This document shows positions 21,888-32,145 of a stretch of 64,000 nucleotides of DNA, piece after piece. Source of the DNA: Dacryopinax spathularia (lineage: Eukaryota > Basidiomycota > Dacrymycetes > Dacrymycetales > Dacrymycetaceae). Below the pieces are notes generated by a model that saw nothing but the letters and a program-made list of their open reading frames with translations, was not told the origin of the DNA and did not search any database. Position 1 is the first letter of the stretch. The number at the start of each line of letters is the position of its first letter. Made by a program: the position numbers and the translations under genes. Where the stretch lies: the NCBI GenBank assembly GCA_037974965.1, contig JBBPFI010000004.1:1178001-1242000 (forward strand), read 5' to 3'.

Positions 21888-21990
21888 GGAGGGAGTTTGA
21901 AGAACATGGTCCGGACTAAGAAAGACAGCGTTTGTAACATTAGAAACCAGTGCTCCCCGTTAACTAAGACATGTCTCCTTACTGTCTGGA

Positions 21991-22048
21991 GTAGTTGTGC
22001 CGACACTGTCGGCACAACTACACAACTCACAAGAGTTGTGTAGTTTGT
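21991..22048. repeat. 25-bp dispersed repeat, copy 4 (minus, 22006-22030) in a palindrome
   Basis: A full minus-strand copy at 22006-22030 abuts a partial plus copy (21991-22005), making a perfect palindrome of GTAGTTGTGCCGACA and its complement. A second hairpin (ACACAACTC/GAGTTGTGT) follows. It lies about 100 nt after the stop codon at 21887, so it would be in that gene's 3' UTR. Confidence 0.7.
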
Positions 22049-22175
22049 AATCAGTTGAGCTCTTAGTCACCTACTTCAGATCGAAGTATCCTCCACACCA
22101 AGTTAGAACACGAGGCCAACTTCTTAGAATCGCACATAGATTGATTACAAAGCCTACTCTACTTACAAAGTGAGA

Positions 22176-24904
22176 CTACAGCAAGCTACTTGTGGGAATG
22201 AAATGAGGAAAGTGCTTAGCACGACGAAGCTCGAGCACTATATGCTCGTTTCGCGCCTTAATCACCTCGTCGAGGAAGAACTCGAATCGCACGGCTGTCA
22301 TCTCTCTCGTCTGCCCGGCAAACTTGCGTAGCCAGGCATTGGCCTGTTCACAAGCGGAGGAATTGAATAGCCATTTGTTGGGCTTGTCCTCGTCGTACAG
22401 ATCCGGGTACAGAGCCGGATTGCAGTGCATACTGCAGTACGGATCGCCCGTCAGCTTGTGTTTCTTCTCCCAGTGGAAGGCGTCGACTACAAGCGTCGTA
22501 TGCTGGAAATGCTGGCGGACTTCATCGCTGCGATGCTCGAGGTGACGCCGAAGATTGCAATTGTTGTCAAAGTACAGCACATCGGGCATAGAGGCGGTTG
22601 TGGGGAAGACAGACATCAAGAAGTCCTGTTTCCCTATTTCAGCATGATAAGCGGACAAGAGGAAAGATGGCTCACCACGACAGAGCCAAGAGCCTCTGCA
22701 CCGTAAAAGGTTCCCCGCCCAACAATGATGCCGCACGGACGTACGACCAGCTGCTCGTTGTGCGTTCGGTTCCTGCCGAAACGCGCACGCAGCTTTCTCG
22801 CTTTCCTTTCCTTCCTGGGCAGCGGCTCAAGCGCAATGAGCTCGTCCACATCCCCTTCCCACTCCCCGAACTCCATCTCGACCAAGCCCTCGTCCATCTC
22901 GAACACCTCCTCAGACTCCTCCGGCGCATCACTCTCTCCTTCGACTCCCTCAGCTCCATGTCCGTCCCGCCCATCACCTCTCTGTCCATCCCCTCTCTGC
23001 CCATCACCTCTCTGTCCAGGACCTCCCTGTCCAGGATTTGTCCGTCCGTCCTCTCTCTGTCCAGCACCTCCCTCCATCGCCTCCTCCCACTGCTCATCCA
23101 CATCGGAAACCTCTCCGCCTTGCTCGTACTGGCTTCGATGTCGACGGGTGAGAAGACTGAAGGACTTTCCTGGTGCCTTGTACCTAGCTTCGAGTGCTTG
23201 ATGATCGGGGTTGCTGCAGGTGAGCGTGCTTCCTACTGCAGGAGCATCGCAGCCCTCCACAGCGCAGAGCGACTCACGGTGCATATGACGCAAGCAGAAT
23301 CGAGCTCGATTGGATGTGAGGGGCTGAGGGCAATTGTGGACCCCGCAGCAGGGCCTGCCAATGGCAATGCCGTCTGTTACGGCACACTGGACAATTTCTT
23401 TAATATCTGTTAGTCATGTAGCAGACTAATACTGCGTGTATCACTCACTCTGGTCCGTACCTTGCCTAACAACCTTGAGGCACAAGTCGCAGGCGTGACC
23501 CCACTGTGGCTGCCCGTTTCTCGCCATAAACGCGTTGCGCTCCTGCATAGCGCGAGAGAGCCGTTCGGCTTGATTAGGCGCACTCTCCGGAAGGCGTAAC
23601 GTCGTTCTCTGTTCACTGTGATGTAGCAGGAGCGCGAAGAGATCGAATAGGTCCGAGATCCACTGTCCTCGTAGAGCGGACGCTTCGTACGCGCCTATCG
23701 AACGAGTACTCGCCTGTCGAAGAGCCTGGTCGTAGGTCCTAGCGTTCGCAGTAGCGGAAGCGCTGTGGGACGAGTTCAGCAACGGGACGATACAGGGTTG
23801 AATCAAAGGAAAGGTATCGCTAGAACGAAGTTTGAGAAGGGGAATGAGGTAAGGGGTGAAGAGGCGAGACTGGGACGTTGGACGGGCAGGTGTTGGATAG
23901 AGAGGTGTTGGATAGAGAGGTGTTGGATAGAGAGGTGTTGGATAGAGAGGTGTTGGATAGAGGGGTGTTGGACAGAGAGGTGCTGGATCGAGAGGAGGCT
24001 GACGTGTTGGCGTTGGACAGAGAGGTGTTGGACAAAGACGAATGCGAACGGGATGAGCAAAGAGGAGAAGGAGATACACGTACTGTGCGTGCACCGTCTG
24101 TGCGCGGAAGAGCTCACACAACTGTCGTTCGAACAGCATGTGCTTCTCGCCCTGGACCACGGAAGGGACTCCATCATAATAGACTCTTTCCTCGTTGCCA
24201 TTCTCGTCCACTTCGCGGTAGTAATTCAAGTAATAGGTCATTCGACAGGACCGACAGCGCAGAGAGACGACGATGACCGGGAAGGCACCTCGCCCAATGG
24301 TATACAGTCCGGCGTAGATCCTTCGAGGATCGTGCAGAGCTTGTCTTCCGTGTTCACTTAAGAAGTGAGGGCAGCGCTCGCGAACGCATACTCGAGTAGG
24401 GGGATAGAATTCTTCTATGCCTTTGTACGAGCGTCAGCTGTGGGTACGGCCGAAGAAGAGGGAGATGGGTGCTGGACTGAGTCGAGGTTGTGTTGGACGA
24501 AGAGGTGTTGGACAGAGAGGTGTTGGACAGAGAGGTGTTGGACAGGACGTACCGAGCCCAAAGCTTTGAGCCAGCTGCGCGAAAGGGGAGAAATCGTCGA
24601 CAAGTGGAACAGAGACCGCCGCCGGTTCAAGGTGCGTATTCCATGCAACCGTTCCGAGGATGTTCCACAGCCCAGTGATTTGGCCGGGCGACACGCCAAT
24701 GGCGTTTGCGAGAAAGAGTACAATCGTGTTGGGAAGGGTGTCGGGCGGCATATCAAGATCACCGACGTGGGTGATCTCCTGCCAAGCGATACGAGACTGA
24801 AGTCGCCGAGAGAAAGCCAGAAAGGACAAGACTTGCTCGACAGAGACGTTAGTAAGTATTTCCCGGAGTCGCCAGAGTGCCACGATGGAGGTAAGCAAGT
24901 TCAT
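22176..24904 (-). CDS. KDZ-family transposase with CxC5 and CxC6 cysteine clusters
   Basis: Five exons, 24904-24553, 24420-24084, 23762-23461, 23406-22676 and 22625-22176, encode 723 residues with all phases closing. CxC5 (about 120-235) has FYPPTRVCVRERCPHF and LRCRSCRMTYYLNYY. CxC6 (about 335-400) has VTDGIAIGRPCCGVHNC, RARFCLRHMHRESLCAVEGC and TCSNPDH. A charged linker with GQRGD repeats (about 425-510) follows. The catalytic part has RPCGIIVGRGTFYGAEAL, then YFDNNCNL (D594, C597), DAFHWEKKH (H625, H630), CSMHC and NSSACEQANAW (E667). D594/E667 with H625 fit the RNase H-fold KDZ pattern of D, H and E blocks. The frame is intact, so the protein may be active. Introns 1 and 2 (132 and 321 nt) are filled with 15-bp minisatellite; introns 3 and 4 are 54 and 50 nt. 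Confidence 0.82.
22974..23070 (+). repeat. 15-bp minisatellite array 4 (antisense, coding GQRGD)
   Basis: CCTCTCTGTCCATCA/CCTCTCTGCCCATCA units on the plus strand, which is antisense to the transposase gene. In the gene they read as GQRGDGQRGDGQRGD between CxC6 and the catalytic part. Confidence 0.75.
23877..24035 (-). repeat. 15-bp minisatellite array 5 (intronic)
   Basis: About nine CCTCTCTATCCAACA/CCTCTCTGTCCAACA units on the minus strand, wholly inside intron 2 (23763-24083) of the transposase gene and in its sense orientation. Confidence 0.85.
24488..24550 (-). repeat. 15-bp minisatellite array 6 (intronic)
   Basis: About four units inside intron 1 (24421-24552) of the transposase gene, starting directly after the GTACGT donor and in sense orientation. 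Confidence 0.85.
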
Positions 24905-25128
24905 TGTCGACAGTATGGCCTCGGTCGCTATTGCAACACGGACAGACCAAAGAAGTTGCCGGCGAGCAGAGTTTAGACAATGAAGGGGGTTTGCCGAGAT
25001 ATCGGATCGGCGAGAATAACAATAGCCGATCTCAGGTACGGCTTCTACCTTCTACAGAGAAGTCCCAGGGTCATCGGCCATAGGACTTAAACATTTGCCG
25101 AGAAAAAAAAACTTCATTATTACCTAAT

Positions 25129-25175
25129 ATATGCACTATGCGCTATGCGCGGCATAGCGCATAGCCGCTGTCACG
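25129..25175 (-). repeat. Right terminal inverted repeat with hairpin
   Basis: Complement of 14364-14410 at 40/47 positions. It contains a perfect hairpin at 25140-25160: stem GCGCTATGC/GCATAGCGC, loop gcg. Compared with the left stem, one A:T pair has become G:C on both sides. Just inside is a TAATAA/TTATTA block also found at the left end. Confidence 0.8.
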
Positions 25176-25383
25176 GAACCGGGAAGTAGTGTTGGCCTCT
25201 GCGCGGTCCCAACGTGGCTGTGAGGCCGCTCAGGGCACAGAACGAAGGGGACGAACATTCCGGCGACGTCGGCGGCGTCATAACTGCACTTTATGACTAG
25301 CACATCACTGACTTGTATTTGTACTCCCTGTCTGCTGTATCATCAACCCTCGACCGTTCAACACATTGCAACTAACGACCATC

Positions 25384-26111
25384 ATGAGCCACATGCGCGA
25401 ACTGTTCGGCGGAGCCATCACTATCAACCTTCCTTCCCAGCTCATCGACGCGTCGTGAGTACCTTTAACCCTCAGGCCACGTTCCCGAACCTTGCCGTCT
25501 GCCTGAGTGTGTTTCTGACCTTCGACTTCCTCCTCTTCCTTAGGGACTTTCGCCAGATTCCAGATACGCAAGAAGTGTTCCTGGACAAAGAATCCGATGT
25601 TAGCTTCGTGATCGAGATACTGGAACTGGTCGATACGCCCAGCTTCGGGGATGCAGCCAAGTACGTCCTCGCTTCTGCTTCTCTCGGTGACCCGGTTTGG
25701 GGCTGACTTTGTGAGGGCAGCTTCCACTTTGACTCGATTGCACACGATAACGAGGCGGAGGGGAAAAGGGTAGACGAGGTCGTTCCGCCTCAGGACCTCT
25801 CCCCTCCGCCTGCTCCGCCCAACCAGCCCGTCGTCACCCTTCTCACCGGCACGCAGTTCGTGCGCAAGTTCAACCGGCCCGAGCCCGACGAAGTCCGGAT
25901 TGCGCTCGCGCTCTTCCGCATACCTGCCAAGAACGCAGACGTGGTGATGACGATGAACTTCCCCGTCAAGCTGGAGGCGACGGGCGCGGTGCCCGATGCG
26001 GAAAGCAAGTGGGAGTACTGGCGGATCGTATTCATGACTGCCGTACAGTCTTTCCAGATTGTCGATTTCGGCCTGTTTGCGGGCGGAGGCGATGAGGAGA
26101 TGGAAGGATGA
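25384..26111 (+). CDS. MOG1: Mog1-like Ran GTPase release factor
   Basis: Three exons, 25384-25454, 25544-25660 and 25721-26111, encode 192 residues. Family landmarks are the start MRELFGGAITINLPSQLIDA, then DFRQIPDTQEVFL (the Ran-contact loop), ESDVSFVIEILELV, NFHFDSIAHDNEA and a C-terminal sheet (EVRIALALFRIPAKNADVVM, IVDFGLFAGG). Mog1 binds Ran and promotes nucleotide release, supporting nuclear import. Length is typical. Its ATG is 208 bp from the right end of the 10.8-kb element. Before insertion it probably shared a short divergent promoter with SRV2/CAP. Confidence 0.93.
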
Positions 26112-26316
26112 GAAGATTCGATTTCGATTCACCACGTATTAATTTTGTATTACAGGCTCGTCCCAGTCATCGTGCATAATACCACTCCGTTCAGCACGTA
26201 CTCGACCCTTCCTCCATATCTTACAATACACCGACATGGGGTCGTCATGTCACCACCACAATCACGTAGGCCCTGGAAGTAGAAGTCATCGGCAAGAAGG
26301 AAAAACACATTCTGCA

Positions 26317-27568
26317 TCAGTGCCAGCAGTGGTTGGCAAGCAGCACCCTCAGACCCCTTCTCTTAATCTCTCCTAGCGGCACCCGCCTCTTCCGGGATGA
26401 CATGACATCGCGCCGCAAGGCGTTGTTGCTGGCCAGCATCTTGTCCCGCAAGGCTTCCTTGCCCCGGCCACGATACTCGATATAGTCCGCAATGTTGATG
26501 TGCACCATGCTGTTCAGCAGGGCCCGCGCAGCGGCATGTGACGTCGGTAGGGGATGCAGATCTGGACACACGCCGAATTCGATAAGAAGCGCTTGGCAGT
26601 ACAGAAGCTTCCCTTTGGGAGAACTCAGCACTTGCTCGACCGCTTTCGGGTTGGACAGGAGCCTTTGGCATAGATAAGCTAACGTATTCAGGCGTAATAG
26701 GACGACATGATGCACCAGGTGATACTGTTCACCGCTTCATCGTAGTTCTCCACCGAAAGCCCTTTAAAGGGCTGCTGCTCGACATGCTCAGCGGCGCCTG
26801 GCCGCTTCACCGACCCCTTCGACTTCTTCACCCGTTTCGTTTTCTTCGTCTTCGGTACGATCGCGGACGAAAGAACAGACGTACGACCATGCATACTGCG
26901 CGGGAGGGGCGGAGGTGGCGTGGGAGGCAACGATGGTGTGGGTGGATGCGAGCGACGGAAACTCGTGCGAGAGTGACTTCGACTGTGCACGGACGCTGCC
27001 GGCGTGTACTCCCAATCCATTGGTCGGCGTTCGAGATCGGGCAACATCGCGGGTATAGTCCTGTTGGTGTTTGGTGCAGACAGTAGATCGGCTCCCAGCG
27101 TTGCATACTGAGCAAGTGGGGAATGAAGGGGCGACGCAGCCGCCACTTCTTCGGCCTCCTTCGCTGCAAACTCGAGCATATGCAGTTTGCGAGCGAGGTC
27201 CACGACGGGGTCTAGCCTTGGGCTCTTCGGGGTAAATAGGTTGTCCTGCCCATTCATGTATAAGTAATTCCAGGACATGCGCTCTACAAGCGCACCTCAT
27301 TGAGGGTGGTATTGGCTGTCATCGCTGCATACATCGTCGTCTCGTTATCATGTCCAGTCCACGTACTCGTTCCAGAGATGCTGAAGGGCCTGAGAGAAGG
27401 AGACAGCGGGGATCGAGCAACCAGAACGCAGTCCGGCTCTTCATCGCTGTCCTCCTCCCGCCGAGCAGGGGTATGCATGAGACTGGGAGACATTGGGGGA
27501 GATGTATCGTCGACGGGTGCGAACGGCGATCGGATTGGGTATGCTGAGTAGGGAGAAGACGCAGTCAT
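26317..27568 (-). CDS. Conserved-looking protein of unknown function
   Basis: Three exons, 27568-27296, 27245-26716 and 26662-26317, encode 382 residues; phases close (TTLNE/DNLF and NSITW/LLSNP). The ATG at 27568 (MTASSPYSAYPIRSPFAPVD) is preferred to an upstream hydrophobic frame. Residues 1-90 are Ser/Pro-rich with an acidic patch (REEDSDEEPDC). The middle is Pro-rich (PPTPSLPPTPPPPLP) with a nuclear-signal-like basic run (KTKKTKRVKKSKGSVKR). The C-terminal ~115 residues look folded and helical (LLYCQALLIEFGV, ALLNSMVHINIADYIEYRGR). I recognise no domain. It is tail to tail with MOG1, with a 205-bp gap. Confidence 0.65.
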
Positions 27569-28457
27569 GACCGGTTTGGGGAACAGGAAGGACAGCAGAT
27601 ACACGAGGATGAGTAAGGACAGGACGTCAATGAGCAATGCGGGGAGAAGCGGTGGTTAGACTTGAAGAGCTCTGGCCAGAGAAGAGCCGGGGGCGAAGAG
27701 AGAGAGAGAGAGAGTAGGAAGGCAGTAGAGCGGAGAGTACTTATAGGCTAGCGAGCATGAGACTAAGACCAGGAATGTGCTACACGCATACACGCATCCA
27801 CACACGCACAGTGCACTGCCGAGCAGAGAGCGTGAGTGTGATGGTGCGATAACCCGTTAGTTTGCTGCCTGCAGGTCGACAATAGTAAAGTGTATGCAGC
27901 CTCGTGTTTGCGTCGGGAAGAAAGGAGTGGGGCGCATTGAGGGACCGCAACAATGCGCTGCACACACAGAGGTCACAGTATATGCGCCCTATTGCCCCCA
28001 CCTCCTCTTCTATCTTCTCCACCCTACAATAATCAATCTCGCAAGCACGCCACCCCACGGCGACTAGCGCTCTTTTCGTACTTTCCATTGCTCATATCAA
28101 TGCGGGATCGCGGCAACATCCCGTTTTCCGATCTCCACGATCTCCCTTTTCCGGTCAGAATCTATCGGTGTCTATTCGGGACAGGAATTCAGAAGACGCG
28201 ACATTTTGCCACGTAATCTACGAATCATCCGTTTAGGACACCCATCTTGGCGTGTGACGATCCCCGCTGGCGATGGTAGTGCCTGCACAGCGAATATTGC
28301 CTCGATTAGCCATCGCTCCGTCCTTACCCGGCCAGATCATCGTCGGCCGAACCCATCCCTGTAGGGACCGATGTGAATATTCAGTACAGCGTGATCGTTC
28401 TTGTCGTGCATAGTGATACAACATTGGGTAACGAAACGAAGTGATGTGGAATGCCGT
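27569..28457. other. Intergenic DNA with an AG microsatellite
   Basis: 889 bp between the start of the unknown gene and the stop of TOP3. It contains (AG)n at about 27697-27715 and CA-rich words near 27785-27810. I found no coding ORF, and no TATA box that I trust. Confidence 0.4.
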
Positions 28458-31400
28458 CTACTCGTATGATTGTTTGCCTCTCTTCTTGCCGCGAGACGTG
28501 CCTCCTCTTGTTGACTTTCCGCGACCGCGACCTCTTCCGCGACCCGTCGACCGCGTGAAGCCGGAGGTCGACCCAGTTCGTCGGGAGGGTTGATCTCCGT
28601 TGGGACAGGCTGGTCGAGGTTATGCGTCAGCGGTGAACCTGAATTATATGGGGCGGACTATACCTGACGCCCAGTGGCCAACCTGCCCGCACTTGAAGCA
28701 TTCCTGGTCATCCCGCGACGACGTATTCTCTGATCGATTCTGAAATGGGACGGGCGCCATATGCCGCGCGTCCGAGGCTTGCCGGCCAGCTGGTTCGTCG
28801 TCCCATTCGAAGAATCCGCAACGCGCTTTCTCTGAATTTGGACAAGTCCAGAAAATTCGTCCGCGATTGGGGCCCTCTTTCATCACGGTCCGAGAGACCG
28901 CAGTCAAGTCGCACTTGCACCTCCGAACATCAGACGAGGCAGTCGCGTTGCCCGAGTCTTGCAGAGCCTTTATCAGATAGTGAGCCAGTGTGATCATGGA
29001 TACTCGCAATGATCAGCCATACCGTACGTGCCCGTTTTGCTGGTGCCGTCTTACTAGCCGATTTCGATGCCGACGCCGACGGCCCTCCGCCACCAGCTTC
29101 ATCTGACCATTCGAAGAAACCGCACGCCGGCGTGTTCGGGCAGGTCCAGAACTTGCGTCCTTTGTTGGACGTTTCCTTCACGACCGTCCTCTCCACGGCA
29201 GACACGCCACAGTGACAAGACACTCCCGCACCCCCGGCACCGCCCGAAGGATGGTCATCGTCTGCGGAATATGAACTGCGTAAGGCAGAGACAAATCATC
29301 CGAGATTTCACGAACTTACCGTTTTCATCGTCATCATCCCTCCGTCGACGTTTTGCGGGCGGTCCGCCGCCTCGAGGTCGGCCACGTGCCCGCGGTGCAT
29401 TTCTGCCTCGCGCACCTCTTCCCGCTACAGGGGCAGCTCTATTCCCTCCTCGTGCAGACGCTCGGGATCCTCTTCGTGGACCGCCTCCGTTTCCGCCCCC
29501 AAAATCGTCGTTATCGTCCCCGTCACTACCTGGTCCACCTTCGTCTATATTCACATCGCCGCGCAAATAGTCCCGAACGCTCTGTTCGGGTAAACTCAAG
29601 ATCAGGATGCAAACCGATATAGTGCTCAGTGGCGTACCTGCACGACCTCCCTAAACGCAGCACGCGCCCGTAAGAAGACTTCCCTGTACTGCTCGATGGA
29701 TTGATACAGCATGTCGTTCTTCGTGCTCCTCCCTTCGCATACGGCTACCATCCGTTGCTCCGTCTGCTTTTGGGTGAGTGGCTATCCGAAAGCTCCGAAG
29801 AAGTCCCACCTCTCTTCGCAACTGGGGTTTGCTAAGCGACCGGTCAAAGCCGATTCTATTATACCCTTCCACCAAGCCTATTCCCAACGTGCTGGGCACG
29901 AGATACTTGACGGATCCGTCCTGGCGTGCCATTACATATTCGCGATCGATAATCGTCTGTATATGCTGCGCGATGGTGGCATCGGTGCCTGCGACTTTGA
30001 TCAGCCCCGGACCGAGCCAATCCGAAGCCTTGAATTACCAATGCCGTTCTTATCCATCAAACCCACAAGGTCGGCCTCGGTAAGGAGACTTGGCCGGGTC
30101 GTCTGCCCCTCTCTCATCTCGCAAACGTTCGGCATGAATCGCTGGCCCCTTGCAAAATCCGGTAAATGTTTGCCCGACCACTTGTCGTACGGGAAGACAT
30201 CGAGATAGTTTCTTTGGGTGACAATGAGGCCTGGCGCAAACGGTCAGTGTTCTGACCGATCATATCGTATTGCCATTACCAGTGGCGTAGAACTCCTCGC
30301 CAGCTATGTTGACGGTCACATTTGTCTGCATGCCTTCCGCGTCTTTGGAGCAGCATGCTAAGAATCTCCTTGTCACGTATTCATAGACCCGCTTGTCGTC
30401 TCCCGTCAAGTTGGATACATGCGCTGTCGGGTGAATAGGTGGATGGGCCTTGTCGTTCTTCTTGCCCTTTCGAGGAGCCTGGAACCCTCCATCGGCCAGC
30501 CTACAAAAAATGAGGACAGCTGCTGAAAATAACGTGATCGACTGACCCTTGCGCAAACTGGCCCCAGGCCTCGTCCGTCGTTTGCTTCTGTATCAGAGCC
30601 ATGAAATTGAACTGCGGGTCGAATTGATCCGTTTCCGTCCTGGGATACGAGAGGAAACCCTTCGAATATAGGTCGTCGGCGATCTGAAGAGAGATGAGCC
30701 GGATCCCGGCACTGGATGGCACGCATACATCTAGTATCCTTTTCGGCGTCAGCCTCAATAAACGTGATCCGGATTTCTGAAGCTCCACAGTGGTAAGGGG
30801 TAACGGCTTCCTGTGGGTGGAACTCTTAGCGGGGCGCTTCAAACAGGCATTGAATGTCCGACCATTTTTTGGTAGGTTTCTTCGTTACTTCTTCCACCGT
30901 TGCTTCTGGACTTTCTACGCACAGCTCGTACAATGCCACTGTAGCACCGAAATCGAATAGATGCCCTCTTCGCCACGTGAAGTCGGTCTCTTCGTCCTCG
31001 ACCATGAGTGAGACGTAGATGTACCAGAACGTCTCGGGCACAAAAGCTTGTACTTGCTGGTAGCGGGAAACAACGAAGCCGAGAGTAGGAAATTGACAGG
31101 GCCCTGCGCCAAATCAGGACGTTTCCGTGCACATCGGTGGGCACATGCGGCTTACCGTACGAAATGACTTTTCCGTCCAAATCTTGCACCTGCGCTTGCA
31201 AGGCCTTGGTCTGCATGCGCGTAAATGCAGCGCCGAATCGCAGATCTAGCTGTATGCGTGCGTCGACTGCGTCAGCCTGCCGGTGATCGAGCTCGACCGG
31301 GTTCTGGGCGGCATGATGTATTTGTCTAGTCCATGGTGAGGGCCCCGGCGCGAACCAGCCAGACAGGGGTGCTCACTGCGGTATGATCGCGTTGAACCGA

Positions 31401-31924
31401 GCTCTCTTCACCTGTATCCGCGCATTTGACTGCCGGCACACATTCGCCACTTCACTGCCGATATGTTCTCCTTCGCGATCACAATCCGTCCATATCATCA
31501 GCATGTCTTTCCCTCGGGCTTCATTGGCAAGATTTCGAGCAACAGGGGCCAGATCCTACGGCAAACGTAAATGGAAGCGTATATAGCTGTACGACTCCTC
31601 GTACCTTGCGAACCGCGGAAATGACCGGGGCATCGAAGAGCTCCAAAGGATCGCAAGAGTCCCAACGGCGATGATCCTCATCGAAATCCGCTTCTGTCAT
31701 GTGACCAGCGACAGAAGTAACAGTGAACTCTGCCCGTAGGGGATTGTACTGGAAGTCGAAGTTCTTGTTGAATCGACTTGGGCCATCTCGCTGTTAGAGA
31801 TTGTAAGTAGCGCCCACATCGCATGCATATAGCTCGTACTCACTGTTGTCGGTTGGCCTCCTGAGAGGATCTGAGATATGGCACGGGCGATCGATGGCTT
31901 TTCTGCGACACAGAGTACTCGCAT
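28458..31924 (-). CDS. TOP3: DNA topoisomerase III (type IA) with GRF and CCHC zinc fingers
   Basis: Multi-exon gene (about twelve exons) from ATG 31924 to stop 28458. The Toprim domain starts MRVLCVAEKPSIARAISQIL; the acidic motif is WTDCDREGEHIGSEV. The catalytic tyrosine lies in KGFLSYPRTETDQFD. The core continues with AHPPIHPTAHVSNLTGDD and NGIGTDATIAQHIQTI. The tail has an RG-rich linker, two GRF zinc fingers (CHCGVSAVERTVVKETSNKG and CKCDLTAVSRTVMKEGPNRG, each ending FWTCP and CGFFEW), a CCHC knuckle (CFKCGQVGHWAS) and a final RGRGRGRG-rich basic end. The layout resembles metazoan TOP3A. It relaxes single-stranded crossings and, with RecQ helicase and Rmi1, dissolves double Holliday junctions. 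It lies head to head with HNT3, 221 bp apart. Confidence 0.92.
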
Positions 31925-32145
31925 GAGGTACAGTGAGACAGGATAGCCTTTTCAAGCATAGATGGCGGTAGCGGCGAGAGAAGCACGTCGAAGCCGCGAC
32001 TGATATCAGGCGCGTCGCCAGCACATGAGTCCCATAGCCGGGACCCTTACCCTCCTCACGTGACAGGCGCGCACCTTGGTCTCCTCCCTTCCTGGACCGT
32101 CACTTGAACCAATCGAGTCACAGATCCTTCCATACGCTCAATCCG

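Larger units (their letters stand above)
14364..25175. mobile_element. 10.8-kb KDZ-type cargo-carrying DNA transposon
   Basis: It is bounded by 47-bp inverted repeats (14364-14410 and 25129-25175) that match at 40 of 47 positions and begin CGTGACA. Inside lie a KDZ transposase gene (22176-24904), three passenger genes, 15-bp minisatellite arrays and 25-bp repeats. None of these repeats was seen elsewhere in the window. The element sits between SRV2/CAP and MOG1. I found no convincing target-site duplication (left flank gtgtat, right flank gaaccg), so the exact ends may be off by a few bases or the duplication may have decayed. The KDZ class is known from basidiomycetes. The combination of hairpin termini and this cargo is not one I recognise. 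Confidence 0.75.

Noticed and set aside
21036-22030. A MITE bounded by inverted 25-bp repeats with AAG flanks
   Set aside because: The interior is the coding part of a passenger gene, other pairs of the repeat lack matching flanks, and a 3-bp match is weak.
14364-25175. Starship-type giant element or Helitron
   Set aside because: I see no tyrosine-recombinase captain gene, and no Rep/helicase protein or Helitron 3' end. Inverted termini and a KDZ transposase explain it better.
28233-28424. Short ORF downstream of TOP3
   Set aside because: It lies just beyond the TOP3 stop codon and has no start context or family; probably 3' UTR.
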